A stretch of DNA of 54,239 nt from an uncultured Alphaproteobacteria bacterium (lineage in GTDB: Bacteria; Pseudomonadota; Alphaproteobacteria; Rhodobacterales; Rhodobacteraceae). The notes beneath the pieces are model-generated. The model saw nothing but the letters and a program-made list of their open reading frames with translations. It was not told the DNA's origin and made no database searches. The stretch is taken from NCBI GenBank assembly GCA_902580265.1, contig CACHJY010000008.1, forward strand, positions 1 to 54,239, in the 5' to 3' direction. The position numbers were made by a program, and so were the translations under genes. Positions 27,520-37,323 of the stretch are shown here, in pieces; the first letter of the stretch is position 1; each line of letters opens with the position of its first letter.

Positions 27520-29682
27520 ATGAAGTGGACTAATAGAAATTTGCTTAAATTTACTTTGTTGAGCTTATACTTTTTTGTGTTTGTTTGTACATCAGTTTTA
27601 AAGGTTAATGGTCAGATCGGCACTTACTCCCCAACCGCTCAAAAAATTTTAGATGATTACAATAGTATTAAAACAGAGGATGATGTTGGCCTTGATGTAT
27701 TTAAATTTAAAATAAATAATATTTTGAACTCAGAGGGAGATATAGTTGAAAAGCCAGCTGGAAACCCCTCAATATTTGGTCGAACAGACTATGGAAGTGA
27801 GTTTTTTCTTGAAAATGAACTAAGTACAACATATTCAATCGAAATACCTGCATTTGTTATCGATGATCTAGCAGAAACCAACGGTGATGATTACTATCCT
27901 GTGATCAGAAATGGAACAAGCGAATTAGAAATCGACTTTAAAGATTTATATAATATAGAGAATGGTGAAACCGTTACGCCAGAAATGGGGTTCGTAAAGC
28001 TAATAAATGAGCCTGTTTATAATGAGGCAGATCAATTTAAAGACAATCTTTTTGATGGCGAAATCGTCGAGTTTTTTATTCGGCCATCAGATAAATATTT
28101 AACAAGACATAACAGCGAAAACTTATTCTTTATAGATAGACCAATTCCTGATCAACCTGTAATTGCAGAGGTAGATAGAAATGAAGAAGAAAATGAAACC
28201 TCTTCAGCACAAGATGAAGATAAACTAGCGACCGTTTTAGCACCACTAGACGAGGTTTCTGCTATGCCAAGCAATGAAGTAAAAGTTTATGTTACTACTG
28301 TATATGTGCCAGCATCCGCTTCAGATTTCGAACCAACCCAAATCGTCATGCCAGTATTAGCGGACGGAGATTACAACTATGAAATAGAGCCTGCTGCGGC
28401 AGAAACATTCTCCGATGACATGCAGGTTGTTGCGATACCAGAGGAAGAAGCAGCGATATTAACTAAAAAAGTTAAAGCAATAAAAAAACAAAAAGAGGAT
28501 TTTTCTAAACCAAAGCATGACGAAGATAGACCTCCGGCTTTGGACCCCGGATTAGAAGCAAGAATGAATTTAGAATTATTGCTAAAAAATGTCCAAAAAG
28601 CTCCAAGCAATTTACTATCAGATACAAAGAAAAATATTAAAAGCGAATTTCCAAATATGTCTAATGAGTTAATTGACTTAATCATAAACTTAGCTAATTC
28701 TGACGAAAAATTTGACCTGATACAAAATCCAAAGGAGTTTCTGGATAACAAGTTTACAAAACTTAGTGATCCAACAGAATTAAATTTATTACTAGGCAGG
28801 AATTTACCTCAGAAAGACTTAACAGCAATCTATAATCTTATCTTATATCAATTATCTTCAGATTTAGCTGACTTAGGTTTTGAAACTCTAAAAAACCAGA
28901 AAATTGAATTTTCTGTTAACATTAAAAATGCGGATCAGATACTGGATCAAGTTCAATTGCAGCAAGACGTATTAGCCATTGCATCTTTAATTGGGTCTGA
29001 TGAAGGCAATGAAGTCCTATCTAGTCTTTTAATTGAGCCTGTCAAAACGAATTTAGATTCTTCAACAAAATTGTTTGAGTCTAGCAATAGTCAAAAAGTA
29101 CTAGATCAAATGAGGCAATTTTCAGACGTTATCAAAACTATAAATAGTTCTTCTAATAGTATCAATGCATTTGGGACCGTTTCTGAAGACAACATTCCGG
29201 TAGTCGAAATAAATGTTCAAATAGATGAAAATATTGCGGATACCTTACAAAAAAAGCTTAATGAAGATAAGCGCCTAAACAGAAGCTTTCAAACGCGATC
29301 CCAAAGCGCTAAACTTGAAAAATTTGACTTTGAAGTGCCAATACAAGATAGAGGTTCGGCACCGCCTACTTCGCCACCTTTGTTAGCAGAAGTTCCAAAT
29401 ATTAATGCCCAAGAACTTCAATTAATGGCTGAGACAACAGAGGCCACCAATAATATTTTAAATGACACTATTACCATGATGCTTGCTGAGTTAGGTAACG
29501 ATCAATTGGATGAGAATTATATACAAATGGCTTCAGCAGCTAACAATGTAGAATTGCCCGATCTAGAAAAGAATCAAATAAGTGAAGACTTTGTCTTTAG
29601 TAATGCTCTATCTTCAGCTCAAAGATTACGAGAAATAGAGGATATAAGAGCCATATTCCAAATACTAGGAATTGGCTCCTAA
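27520..29682 (+). CDS. Large exported protein of unknown function (720 residues)
   Basis: The first about 31 residues look like a Sec signal (two positive charges, a hydrophobic stretch, VNG before Gln-Ile). The mature protein is strongly acidic. Residues about 50-215 look folded and beta-rich (STTYSIEIPAFVIDDLAETN, FDGEIVEFFIRP). They are followed by a low-complexity Glu/Ala/Pro segment (about 220-345) and then a helical, Asn/Leu/Ser-rich C-terminal half. I recognise no domain, transmembrane segment or C-terminal sorting signal. It ends two bases before a convergent CoA ligase gene. Secretion and a structural or adhesive role are possible but unproven. Confidence 0.6.
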   Translation: MKWTNRNLLKFTLLSLYFFVFVCTSVLKVNGQIGTYSPTAQKILDDYNSIKTEDDVGLDVFKFKINNILNSEGDIVEKPAGNPSIFGRTDYGSEFFLENELSTTYSIEIPAFVIDDLAETNGDDYYPVIRNGTSELEIDFKDLYNIENGETVTPEMGFVKLINEPVYNEADQFKDNLFDGEIVEFFIRPSDKYLTRHNSENLFFIDRPIPDQPVIAEVDRNEEENETSSAQDEDKLATVLAPLDEVSAMPSNEVKVYVTTVYVPASASDFEPTQIVMPVLADGDYNYEIEPAAAETFSDDMQVVAIPEEEAAILTKKVKAIKKQKEDFSKPKHDEDRPPALDPGLEARMNLELLLKNVQKAPSNLLSDTKKNIKSEFPNMSNELIDLIINLANSDEKFDLIQNPKEFLDNKFTKLSDPTELNLLLGRNLPQKDLTAIYNLILYQLSSDLADLGFETLKNQKIEFSVNIKNADQILDQVQLQQDVLAIASLIGSDEGNEVLSSLLIEPVKTNLDSSTKLFESSNSQKVLDQMRQFSDVIKTINSSSNSINAFGTVSEDNIPVVEINVQIDENIADTLQKKLNEDKRLNRSFQTRSQSAKLEKFDFEVPIQDRGSAPPTSPPLLAEVPNINAQELQLMAETTEATNNILNDTITMMLAELGNDQLDENYIQMASAANNVELPDLEKNQISEDFVFSNALSSAQRLREIEDIRAIFQILGIGS

Positions 29683-29684
29683 AG

Positions 29685-31571
29685 TTAATCCCATTTAAAA
29701 ATAAACTTGTCTAATATTTTCCCTATCTGTTTTGTGTCATCGACACCGTTTTTTGCGATTATAGCCGTCAAGCCCTTCTTAGGGTGATCAACAACCTCTT
29801 GGACTCTTGAGGCAAGTTCTGCTTTTTCTAAAGCCTCGTTATAAACTCTAGTTATTGCTCTTTTTCTAAGTTCTGGCTTGAAAATCTTACCTATAGGCGT
29901 TTTTGGCATTTCCTCTACGAGCTCGAGATATTTTGGTACTGCCGCCTTTTCTCCAATGTTATCTTCTGCATGCTTAATCAATTCACCGACAGAAGCTTCT
30001 GAACCTTTAATGAGTTCCACGTAGGCACAAGGCAATTCTCCAACTCTAAAATCCGGTTGACCAATAACACCAGCCATGGCTACAGCGGGGTGCGACGCTA
30101 GCGCCTCTTCTGCAAGAGCTGGGTCGATGTTGTGACCGCCCCTAATAATAAGATCTTTTGCTCTACCGGTAATAAACAGGTACCCGTCTTCATCAAGATA
30201 TCCTAAATCACCAGTTCTGAAATAGTCTTTTTTATAATAGAGGTTCTTATTCTTTTCGGCATCAGTATATGTATTTCCAGCAACAACACCGGGGTTAGCA
30301 ACACAGATCTCTCCTGACTCTCCAGTCTTGCATTCTAATAAACCACCATTCGCACTTTCTTTTATAATTTTGATTTTTGTATAGGGAAGAGGAATCCCTA
30401 CAGAACCAATCTTTCTTTCACCTTCTATAGGGTTAACGGAAATGTTGCATGTTGCTTCTGTCATACCGTAACCTTCTGTAATTTTTATACCTGTTGAAGA
30501 CTCAAATTTTCTAAATAGCTCTACAGGTAATGGCGCAGAGCCACATAAAGAGTATTTCAATGAAGACACGTCGGCGTCAATTGGCCGTTGCATAAGCTCA
30601 GCAGCTGCAGTTGGTACTATACTTAGGAAAGCAGGCTTCCATCTCTCTACAAGCTTCCAAAAATTGTCAAAAACACCATCTCCTCTATACCCTTGCGGGG
30701 TTATAAATATTATGTGTGATCCAGTAGCAAGTGAATTCATCAAATTCGGGTAAACTGCAAAAACATGAAACAACGGTAGCGGGCATAAAACTGAATCTTT
30801 CTCGCTCCAATCAGTGAGTACAATATTTGTTACCCATGCTTGGTACAGCATGCCATTGAGTGTATGTTGAGCCAACTTGGGAGTTCCTGTTGTTCCCCCT
30901 GTATGAAACATAGCAGCTGTTCTATCTTTATTATCGTCTTTAAAGGATAAAGAAGTCCCTGATTGAGATGCCAGAAGATCATCAAACGCAATTACTGTTG
31001 CAGAGTGCTTAGCGGCAACCTTTGGTCTTATTAAAGGAGCTATCCAACTTTTTGGAAAACTAAGATATTTAACCAAATCAACTTCCACCAGATGTGAAAC
31101 ATCAGGACACTCTTCTAAGGCCTCTGAAACTTTTTGCGCCACATCGGTTTTTGGAAGAGCTTTCATGCTCACTACGACTTTCACTCCTGCTAATTTAAGT
31201 ATGCCTGCAATTTGCTTTGGTTCTAGAAGCGGGCTTATAGGTACCACAACTCCAGCTGCTGTACCTGCAACAAATGTGATTACTGCTTCTGTACAAATCG
31301 GCAAAATGTAAGCGATTTTATGCTCTTTGGAAACACCAAGAGATTTGAATCCGTTAGCAGCCTGTGTAACGCGAGCTAACAGTTGGCCCCAGTTTAGTGT
31401 TTCTGCCTTTGCTTTTGGGTCTGAGTCTAATTGAAAGGATACAGCTGGTTTGCCCTGATGCTTTGTTACTGTTCTCGAAAGCAAGGCATAAACGCTTTTT
31501 GCGTCAAGTCTTTTTTCAAAAGGCATTTCAGCTTCTATTTTTTCAGAGCTGGCTACAGTGTCCCATTTCAT
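29685..31571 (-). CDS. AMP-forming acyl-CoA synthetase
   Basis: The ANL-superfamily motifs are present: MFHTGGTTGTPKLAQHT (P-loop), GYGMTEATCNIS, YFRTGDLGYLDEDGYLFITGRAKDLIIRGG, and a late KTPIGKIFKPELRK with the catalytic lysine. It activates a carboxylic acid to acyl-AMP and then acyl-CoA; the substrate is not evident. I chose the ATG at 31569-31571 behind GGGGGA, giving 628 residues, instead of the upstream start 13 codons earlier. It follows the ABC exporter gene by 70 bases on the same strand. Confidence 0.88.
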   Translation of the reverse strand: MKWDTVASSEKIEAEMPFEKRLDAKSVYALLSRTVTKHQGKPAVSFQLDSDPKAKAETLNWGQLLARVTQAANGFKSLGVSKEHKIAYILPICTEAVITFVAGTAAGVVVPISPLLEPKQIAGILKLAGVKVVVSMKALPKTDVAQKVSEALEECPDVSHLVEVDLVKYLSFPKSWIAPLIRPKVAAKHSATVIAFDDLLASQSGTSLSFKDDNKDRTAAMFHTGGTTGTPKLAQHTLNGMLYQAWVTNIVLTDWSEKDSVLCPLPLFHVFAVYPNLMNSLATGSHIIFITPQGYRGDGVFDNFWKLVERWKPAFLSIVPTAAAELMQRPIDADVSSLKYSLCGSAPLPVELFRKFESSTGIKITEGYGMTEATCNISVNPIEGERKIGSVGIPLPYTKIKIIKESANGGLLECKTGESGEICVANPGVVAGNTYTDAEKNKNLYYKKDYFRTGDLGYLDEDGYLFITGRAKDLIIRGGHNIDPALAEEALASHPAVAMAGVIGQPDFRVGELPCAYVELIKGSEASVGELIKHAEDNIGEKAAVPKYLELVEEMPKTPIGKIFKPELRKRAITRVYNEALEKAELASRVQEVVDHPKKGLTAIIAKNGVDDTKQIGKILDKFIFKWD

Positions 31572-31641
31572 TATATATCCCCCATATTTTTCTTTTACTA
31601 TAAGCTTCAAATCATATTAGTTTTAAAAAAAAGTTCAAGTA

Positions 31642-33402
31642 TTACAAGAGTTGAAGTTCAGCCAATTTTTTGTACTTTTTATTAGCTCTAATCAATTCTT
31701 TGTGAGAGCCCTCGTTCTCTATCCTTCCTTTCTCAAGAAAAAGTATCCTATCAGCGTTTTTTACAGTTGAAAGACGATGAGCAATTACAATTATAGTCTT
31801 ATTGCCAGAAATATTATCAATTGCTTTCTTTATAGCATTTTCTGATATGGCGTCGAGAGAAGACGTTGCTTCATCAAGAAGGAGAATTGGAGAATTTCTT
31901 AATAATGCCCGTGCTATAGCTATTCTTTGTTTTTGCCCAACCGAGATCAATAATCCCCGCTCACCCAAAAGAGTATTATATCCCTGCGGCAAGTCTTTTA
32001 TGAACTCTTCTGCACAAGCTAACTTTGCAGCCCGTTCCACTTCCTCCAATGATGCGTCGATCTTTCCTATGCGAATATTGTCAATAACGGATTTGGAAAA
32101 AATAACTGGTTCTTGAGGCACATAGGCTATCTGTTGCCTTAATTGAGATTTAGATACCTTATCAATTGGGTAGGTATCTATTGAAATAGAACCTTTAGTC
32201 GGGTCATATAGTCTTTGTATTAATTGGAAGAAGGTCGTCTTACCCGCACCGGACAGACCTACCAAGGCAATCTTTTCATTTTTATTTATTATTAGCTTTC
32301 GAATATCCAAAACATAGTTTTCTTTTCTCATAGGATAAGCAAATTTAACGTTGTTAAAAGCAATAGATCCAATTATTGGAGTTTTAACCGGAATTGGTTT
32401 ACAGGGGTCTTCTACTTCATCCAATGTATTTAAAATTTCTCCTATTCTATCCAAGGCACCTAAAAATTTGCTAATCTCCCCATAGGTTTCAGTTATTGCT
32501 CCAACACTTACCCCCACAACCAAAGAATAAAGACAAAATTGAAGCAATTCACCTATCGAAAAACTGCCTCTCTCAACATCTTTAAGGCCCGACCAAACAA
32601 CAAAAGAAATAGCTAAAAAAACTAAAATGATAATTAGAAAAATCATAATGGATCTTGCCAAAACACGCGTTTTAGATTTCAGATAACTAACCTCAATAAT
32701 ATCACTATATTCTTTTGTAGCGTGCTGTTGATAACTGTTGGTTTGAACTGTTGTTGCCGCAAAAATATATTCAGATGCAAGCCCCGCGCTGCTAGCCAGT
32801 TTATCTTGTGTTTGACGGGTTAGCTTTCTTAAAAATCTTCCAAAATATAGTAAGGGAAAAACTATTATTGGTATAATAAGAAGAGAAAATGACGCCAATT
32901 TTATCGATGTAGAAAACATTAGTGCGATTCCCCCCAAAAAGAGTAATGTATTTCTTACAGCTAGAGACAAAGTAGATCCAGCAACGCTTTGAACAAGAGT
33001 CGTATCGGCATTTATCCTAGATACCAAATCACCAGTAAGCGTTTTCTCAAAAAAATTTGGGCTTAAATTTATAATTTTATCAAATAGTGCTTGCCGTAGA
33101 TCAGAGACTAATCGTTCTCCAAGTAATGTTATCAGATAAAAACGAATAGCTGTTCCAAAGGCTGCTACTGCGACCAAAACGCAACTGACGTATAAATATT
33201 TTTGTCCAGTTTCAATATTAAACACATATCCGTCAACAATGTAGCGTGCCATTATTGGAAGTGATAATGTTATAAGTACTGTCAGAATAAGAAATATTAG
33301 GGCTCCCAATGCCCAAAATAAGTGTGGCCTTAAAACTTGAAACAAGAGCTGCTTCAACTGATATTTTTTTAAGTTATCGAAGTTTTTCTCTTTATTATCC
33401 AC
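31642..33402 (-). CDS. ABC exporter with fused membrane and ATPase domains (MsbA-like)
   Basis: The 586 residues have an N-terminal six-helix exporter domain and a nucleotide-binding domain with Walker A (GLSGAGKTT), Q-loop (AYVPQEPVIF), Walker B (ILLLDEATSSLD) and a His switch (VIAHRLSTV). The signature is ISVGQ in LLISVGQKQRIA, not LSGGQ. It resembles MsbA and multidrug half-transporters that work as homodimers moving lipids or drugs across the inner membrane. The substrate is unknown. The CoA ligase follows on the same strand. Confidence 0.88.
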   Translation of the reverse strand: MDNKEKNFDNLKKYQLKQLLFQVLRPHLFWALGALIFLILTVLITLSLPIMARYIVDGYVFNIETGQKYLYVSCVLVAVAAFGTAIRFYLITLLGERLVSDLRQALFDKIINLSPNFFEKTLTGDLVSRINADTTLVQSVAGSTLSLAVRNTLLFLGGIALMFSTSIKLASFSLLIIPIIVFPLLYFGRFLRKLTRQTQDKLASSAGLASEYIFAATTVQTNSYQQHATKEYSDIIEVSYLKSKTRVLARSIMIFLIIILVFLAISFVVWSGLKDVERGSFSIGELLQFCLYSLVVGVSVGAITETYGEISKFLGALDRIGEILNTLDEVEDPCKPIPVKTPIIGSIAFNNVKFAYPMRKENYVLDIRKLIINKNEKIALVGLSGAGKTTFFQLIQRLYDPTKGSISIDTYPIDKVSKSQLRQQIAYVPQEPVIFSKSVIDNIRIGKIDASLEEVERAAKLACAEEFIKDLPQGYNTLLGERGLLISVGQKQRIAIARALLRNSPILLLDEATSSLDAISENAIKKAIDNISGNKTIIVIAHRLSTVKNADRILFLEKGRIENEGSHKELIRANKKYKKLAELQLL

Positions 33403-33616
33403 AGAATTTTATCTCTACTTTTTTACTAATATTTTGAAGATTATTAATTTGCTGGCAGGTTTCTTAAAATGTTTCAAGTCAGCAGAAATATAACAACTTT
33501 CACATCTTCCTTCTCTATGGAAAATAATGAAATATTCATTAAATCCAAGATAATTTTATCAAATGACGATGATTTTCATTGTATGAAATTTAAAGTCATG
33601 ATTTTAATGAGATAAT

Positions 33617-34774
33617 ATGCAAAATAAGCCAACCCATAACATTGATGTTTCAAGGTTTAAACGCAACCCCTACCCAGACCTACAGAAAATGCGTGCTGTC
33701 AATCCTATCTGTTTTGTTCCCCAACTTAATGCAACAATGATTTGTGATAGAGACTCGATCTATGAATGTGAAAAGAATATAAATGTGTTTTCTTCGGTTC
33801 AGCCTCAAGGACTCATGACAATTTTAATGGGTCAGAACATGATGCGAAAAGATGGAAGAGACCATTCCAAGGAAAGAAAAGCAATATTCAAAACCATTTC
33901 CCCAAAAACATCTCGAGACCATTGGAGAGCTAAGTTCGAGACAATAGCAGATAATATAATTGATAAAATTAAAAAGCTAAAATCTGGAGATCTTCTCACG
34001 CTATATGCCAAAGAGTTATCTGCAGAGTGTCTTAAATTAGTTACAGGCCTAACCAACATGACAGCAGCAGAAATGGATAGAGTGAGCCAGGGAATGATTG
34101 ATGGCTGTTCAAATTATACTGGGGATAAAGATATTGAGGAGTACTGCAATAACTGCACCGAAAGTATAGATTCTCATATTACTAAAATTGTTGGCAATAT
34201 AAACAGAAACTCTGGTTTTTCAATGATTAGTACCATGCTAGAAGGCAATCTTAATTCGGATCAGATTAGCGCCAACATCAAACTAGCAATTTCTGGAGGG
34301 CAAAATGAGCCACGTGACGCAATAGCGGGATGTATATGGGCAGCTCTAAATTTTGGATTAAAAGAACGTTTACTTGAAAAGGAAAACTGGGATCAATTAT
34401 TTAATGAATATTGCCGTTGGATGTCTCCCATAGGAATGTCTCCAAGAGAAATTGCGAAAGATTATTCATATAAGAATGTTCTCTTTAATAAAGGGGATCG
34501 AGTATTCCTAATGTTTTCTTCTGCAAATAGGGATGAGAAAGTGTTTACTGATGCTGAGGAGTTCGACTTAGATCGAGATTGTTCAAAATCAATACATTTT
34601 GGCGCAGGGCCCCACTATTGCGCGGGCGCATCAATTGCGAGCACTATGATAAGCTTAGTTGCTTTACCAAAATTATTTTTAGCATTGCCAAAACTCAGAC
34701 TGGTTGACAAAGAAAAGTACGATTTTGATGGTTGGGCTTTTAGAGGAATAACCTCTCTCGAATGTGCGTGGTAA
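33617..34774 (+). CDS. Cytochrome P450
   Basis: The heme-binding loop HFGAGPHYCAGA (Cys335 as thiolate ligand) and the K-helix Glu-Arg pair in NEYCRWMSP identify a soluble bacterial P450 of 385 residues. The I-helix reads ISGGQNEPRDAI, so the usual acid-Thr oxygen-activation pair is replaced by Glu-Pro, as in some related bacterial P450s. No ferredoxin gene is adjacent. Its last 11 bases overlap the start of the DMT transporter gene. The substrate is unknown. Confidence 0.92.
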   Translation: MQNKPTHNIDVSRFKRNPYPDLQKMRAVNPICFVPQLNATMICDRDSIYECEKNINVFSSVQPQGLMTILMGQNMMRKDGRDHSKERKAIFKTISPKTSRDHWRAKFETIADNIIDKIKKLKSGDLLTLYAKELSAECLKLVTGLTNMTAAEMDRVSQGMIDGCSNYTGDKDIEEYCNNCTESIDSHITKIVGNINRNSGFSMISTMLEGNLNSDQISANIKLAISGGQNEPRDAIAGCIWAALNFGLKERLLEKENWDQLFNEYCRWMSPIGMSPREIAKDYSYKNVLFNKGDRVFLMFSSANRDEKVFTDAEEFDLDRDCSKSIHFGAGPHYCAGASIASTMISLVALPKLFLALPKLRLVDKEKYDFDGWAFRGITSLECAW

Positions 34775-35672
34775 TAGGTTGAGCAAAGAAAGAGTGTCAT
34801 CAAAGGATTCATATTTTCTAGGAGCGCTATTCCTTTTTCTAGAAATAGTCGTAGGTACTTCAATTGTAGCGATTATAAAATACTTTTCCAGTGACGTTTC
34901 TCTTTCTGTTGTACTAATGTTTAGATATATATTCTGCCTGCCTATATTGTTACTTGTGGGTCTTAAAATTGGTGGAGTAAGATACTTTAAAATAAGAAAC
35001 AAAAAAATAATGTCTCTTCGAAGTATTGCTGGTTTACTAGGATTACTTTTTTGGTATCTGTCTGTGATTCATTTAGATATAAGCAAAGCATTAGCTCTCT
35101 CACAAGTAATGCCAATTTTTATTTGTATCCTTTCAATTTTTTTTCTTGGAGAAAAAGTTGGACTATTTAGATGGGCAGCTATATTACTGGGCTTATCAGG
35201 TGCAGTGGTGATAATTAATCCAGACTCTCAAAATTGGTATAATGTCGGTCTTCTTTATATTTTTCTTGGAACTCTTTTTGCCTCAATCATGTTTGTTGCA
35301 CTAAGGAGGCTGGGTATGAGTGAAAACCCTGTTGCGACAGCATTTTGGTACAACTTATTTGGTTCAACCATATTTAGTATTTATTGTATATCGGCACTTA
35401 AAATCGGTAATATCTCACCTGAGATATGGACTATGCTGATTGTTATTGGAGTAATGGCAAGTGCACAACAAATATTTATGGCGCTAAGCCATACTTATGC
35501 GACAGCTTCCTCTCTTGCCCCTGTACATTATACTACAATTCCAATTGGAGTATTTATTGGCTTATTAGTATTCAATGAAAAAATCGACTTGAGCTTTTTG
35601 ATTGGCACATTTTTTATTGTTGGTTCAACTCTCTTTATTCTCTATAGAGAAAGAAAAAAGTCTACTGGTTAG
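34764..35672 (+). CDS. EamA/DMT-family transporter
   Basis: The 302 residues form ten predicted membrane helices in two repeated EamA halves; WYLSVIHLDISKALALSQVMPIFICILSI contains the typical repeat end (shown here as parts: ALSQVMPIF and VLLGLSGAVVIINP-like AILLGLSGAVV). Members export metabolites such as amino acids or drugs by exchange with protons. The start overlaps the P450 gene by 11 bases; a TTG at 34779 is an alternative. The 3' end overlaps the convergent hydratase gene by 11 bases. Confidence 0.82.
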   Translation: MRGNRLSKERVSSKDSYFLGALFLFLEIVVGTSIVAIIKYFSSDVSLSVVLMFRYIFCLPILLLVGLKIGGVRYFKIRNKKIMSLRSIAGLLGLLFWYLSVIHLDISKALALSQVMPIFICILSIFFLGEKVGLFRWAAILLGLSGAVVIINPDSQNWYNVGLLYIFLGTLFASIMFVALRRLGMSENPVATAFWYNLFGSTIFSIYCISALKIGNISPEIWTMLIVIGVMASAQQIFMALSHTYATASSLAPVHYTTIPIGVFIGLLVFNEKIDLSFLIGTFFIVGSTLFILYRERKKSTG

Positions 35673-36513
35673 ACGATCTATCTTTAGTCCAGTCGTAAGT
35701 TCCATTATCTCTCTCTTTGACCGCTTTTTTCCAACCATATTCTTCAGACATTTTTTTAAAATTTATTCCTTCACGCGAATGCCTTGATATTCCGTCAAAA
35801 ATAGTAGCAAATTTTTGACTGTTAAGTAAACCGGATGACTCAACAGCCTGATTTATTAATATTTTCTGCATTGCTAACTGGTTGAGAGGCACGGAAGTCA
35901 TACGCATTGCAAAGCTATCAACTTCATCGTCAAGCTTTTCCTTTGAAAAAGCTTTTAGGACTAAACCAAGTTTTTCTGCTTCTAAACCGGATATTTTATC
36001 TCCTGTAAAAAGCATTCTTTTAGCTTTTTCAGGACCAAGCCGATACATCCACATTGCAGTGGTTGGAGTACCCCAAACTCGAGTTGGCATATAACCTATT
36101 TCGGCATCATTTTCCATAAAAATAAAATCACTACAAAGTGCAATGTCAGTTCCTCCTGCAAAAGCACCTATTCCATGAATTTTACATATAACCGGCTTTA
36201 GGCAATGAAATAATGACATAAAATGTTCGTTATTCTCCCACATGAACCTGTAATCCTTTAAAGGATCCCAAGGCATTTTTTGTGTTAAAGGATTTTGTTT
36301 CTCTTGAGCAAAAGCGGTTAGATCGTACCCTGCGCAGAAGGCATTTCCCCTACCAGCAAGGATAATCACGTGAACTGCGTCATTATCATCAACTTCCTTG
36401 ACGGCTCTGGATAAAAGAGTAGGAACTTCAGTATCTATTGCATTTAGTACCTTCGGCCTATTAAGATAGATACGTGCTATCTTTCCATCTATTTCCAGTT
36501 CAACTTTGCTCAA
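35662..36513 (-). CDS. Enoyl-CoA hydratase/isomerase (crotonase) family protein
   Basis: The crotonase fold is recognisable from ARIYLNRPKVLNAIDTEV, LAGRGNAFCAGYDL (first oxyanion-hole region) and IHGIGAFAGGTDIALCSDF (second). The usual catalytic glutamates near GIGAFAGGTD are partly replaced, so isomerase or hydrolase activity is possible. Length is 283 residues. It begins 20 bases after tRNA-Gly on the same strand and probably shares a transcript with it. Confidence 0.82.
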   Translation of the reverse strand: MSKVELEIDGKIARIYLNRPKVLNAIDTEVPTLLSRAVKEVDDNDAVHVIILAGRGNAFCAGYDLTAFAQEKQNPLTQKMPWDPLKDYRFMWENNEHFMSLFHCLKPVICKIHGIGAFAGGTDIALCSDFIFMENDAEIGYMPTRVWGTPTTAMWMYRLGPEKAKRMLFTGDKISGLEAEKLGLVLKAFSKEKLDDEVDSFAMRMTSVPLNQLAMQKILINQAVESSGLLNSQKFATIFDGISRHSREGINFKKMSEEYGWKKAVKERDNGTYDWTKDRSSNQ

Positions 36514-36533
36514 TTATTTAACTCAGTATAGTT

Positions 36534-36607
36534 TGGAGCGGGTGATGGGAATCGAACCCACGTATTCAGCTTGGAAGGCTGCTGCTCTACCATTGAGCTA
36601 CACCCGC
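36534..36607 (-). tRNA. tRNA-Gly (TCC)
   Basis: The minus strand folds as acceptor GCGGGTG/CACCCGC, D arm GCTC/GAGC, anticodon stem GCAGC/GCTGA-like with loop CTTCCAA (anticodon TCC), T arm GTGGG-TTCGATT-CCCAT, discriminator T and encoded CCA. It starts only five bases after the end of the barrel-protein gene. Confidence 0.96.
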
Positions 36608-36612
36608 GTCAG

Positions 36613-37272
36613 TTAAAACCTATACATGATACCAGCGTAGGTCGTATTCCCTTTAAGAACAACAGCAGTACCAGCGGCATTTTTCGTTTCTGTTGATTTA
36701 TAACCAAGGTTCAAACCTAATGTCGGTGTTAGATCGTATACAAACCTTGCATCCATTGTTGTGGCTTTTTGTTTTCTGTCCTCTGTCTTATAGCTTAGAA
36801 TTAGACTACTACCTCTTGTAACACCTAAATTTATCTTAGTCCCATAGGTGTAGAACTGGCCATAATTGTTGATATCACTACCAGCAAATACATTAATGCC
36901 CAAAGTAGGTGTATTAATATTGTAAGAAAAGCCTAAGGATGTGTCAGTTTCCTGGACTGCTGCAAGTTTAATTTGTGAGCCCATAAAATGAACACCAATA
37001 TTTGGATAGACATTATATGTTACAGAACCTTCACTGCTACTTAGCACTTGATCGTCGAATTTACCGTCACTCATGCTCAAACTATACCTTATTGAAGGTG
37101 ATAATTGGCCATCGAGGTTCAAAACTCCTCCATCACCAGTATACTTTGTTCCAGAAATGTCATAATTAAACGAACCGTAGGATAATCCTGCACTAATACT
37201 AGCTTGTGAAAAGACCGTCGTCGCGCTTAGTAAAAGAGCAATTAAAATAACTAAAGGGGTTGATTTTCTCAT
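36613..37272 (-). CDS. Outer-membrane beta-barrel (porin-like) protein
   Basis: A Sec signal peptide (TPLVILIALLLSATTVFSQA) precedes about 195 residues of alternating beta strands rich in Gly, Tyr and Thr, ending in GIMYRF. The terminal Phe is the usual barrel-assembly signal. The size suggests a small barrel of about 10-12 strands. A GGAG site lies before the ATG. It probably forms a channel or structural barrel in the outer membrane; I cannot name a subfamily with certainty. Confidence 0.78.
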   Translation of the reverse strand: MRKSTPLVILIALLLSATTVFSQASISAGLSYGSFNYDISGTKYTGDGGVLNLDGQLSPSIRYSLSMSDGKFDDQVLSSSEGSVTYNVYPNIGVHFMGSQIKLAAVQETDTSLGFSYNINTPTLGINVFAGSDINNYGQFYTYGTKINLGVTRGSSLILSYKTEDRKQKATTMDARFVYDLTPTLGLNLGYKSTETKNAAGTAVVLKGNTTYAGIMYRF

Positions 37273-37323
37273 GATAAACTCCGCAATTTGATTAATAATA
37301 CATATTAAAATTACTGTATAACA

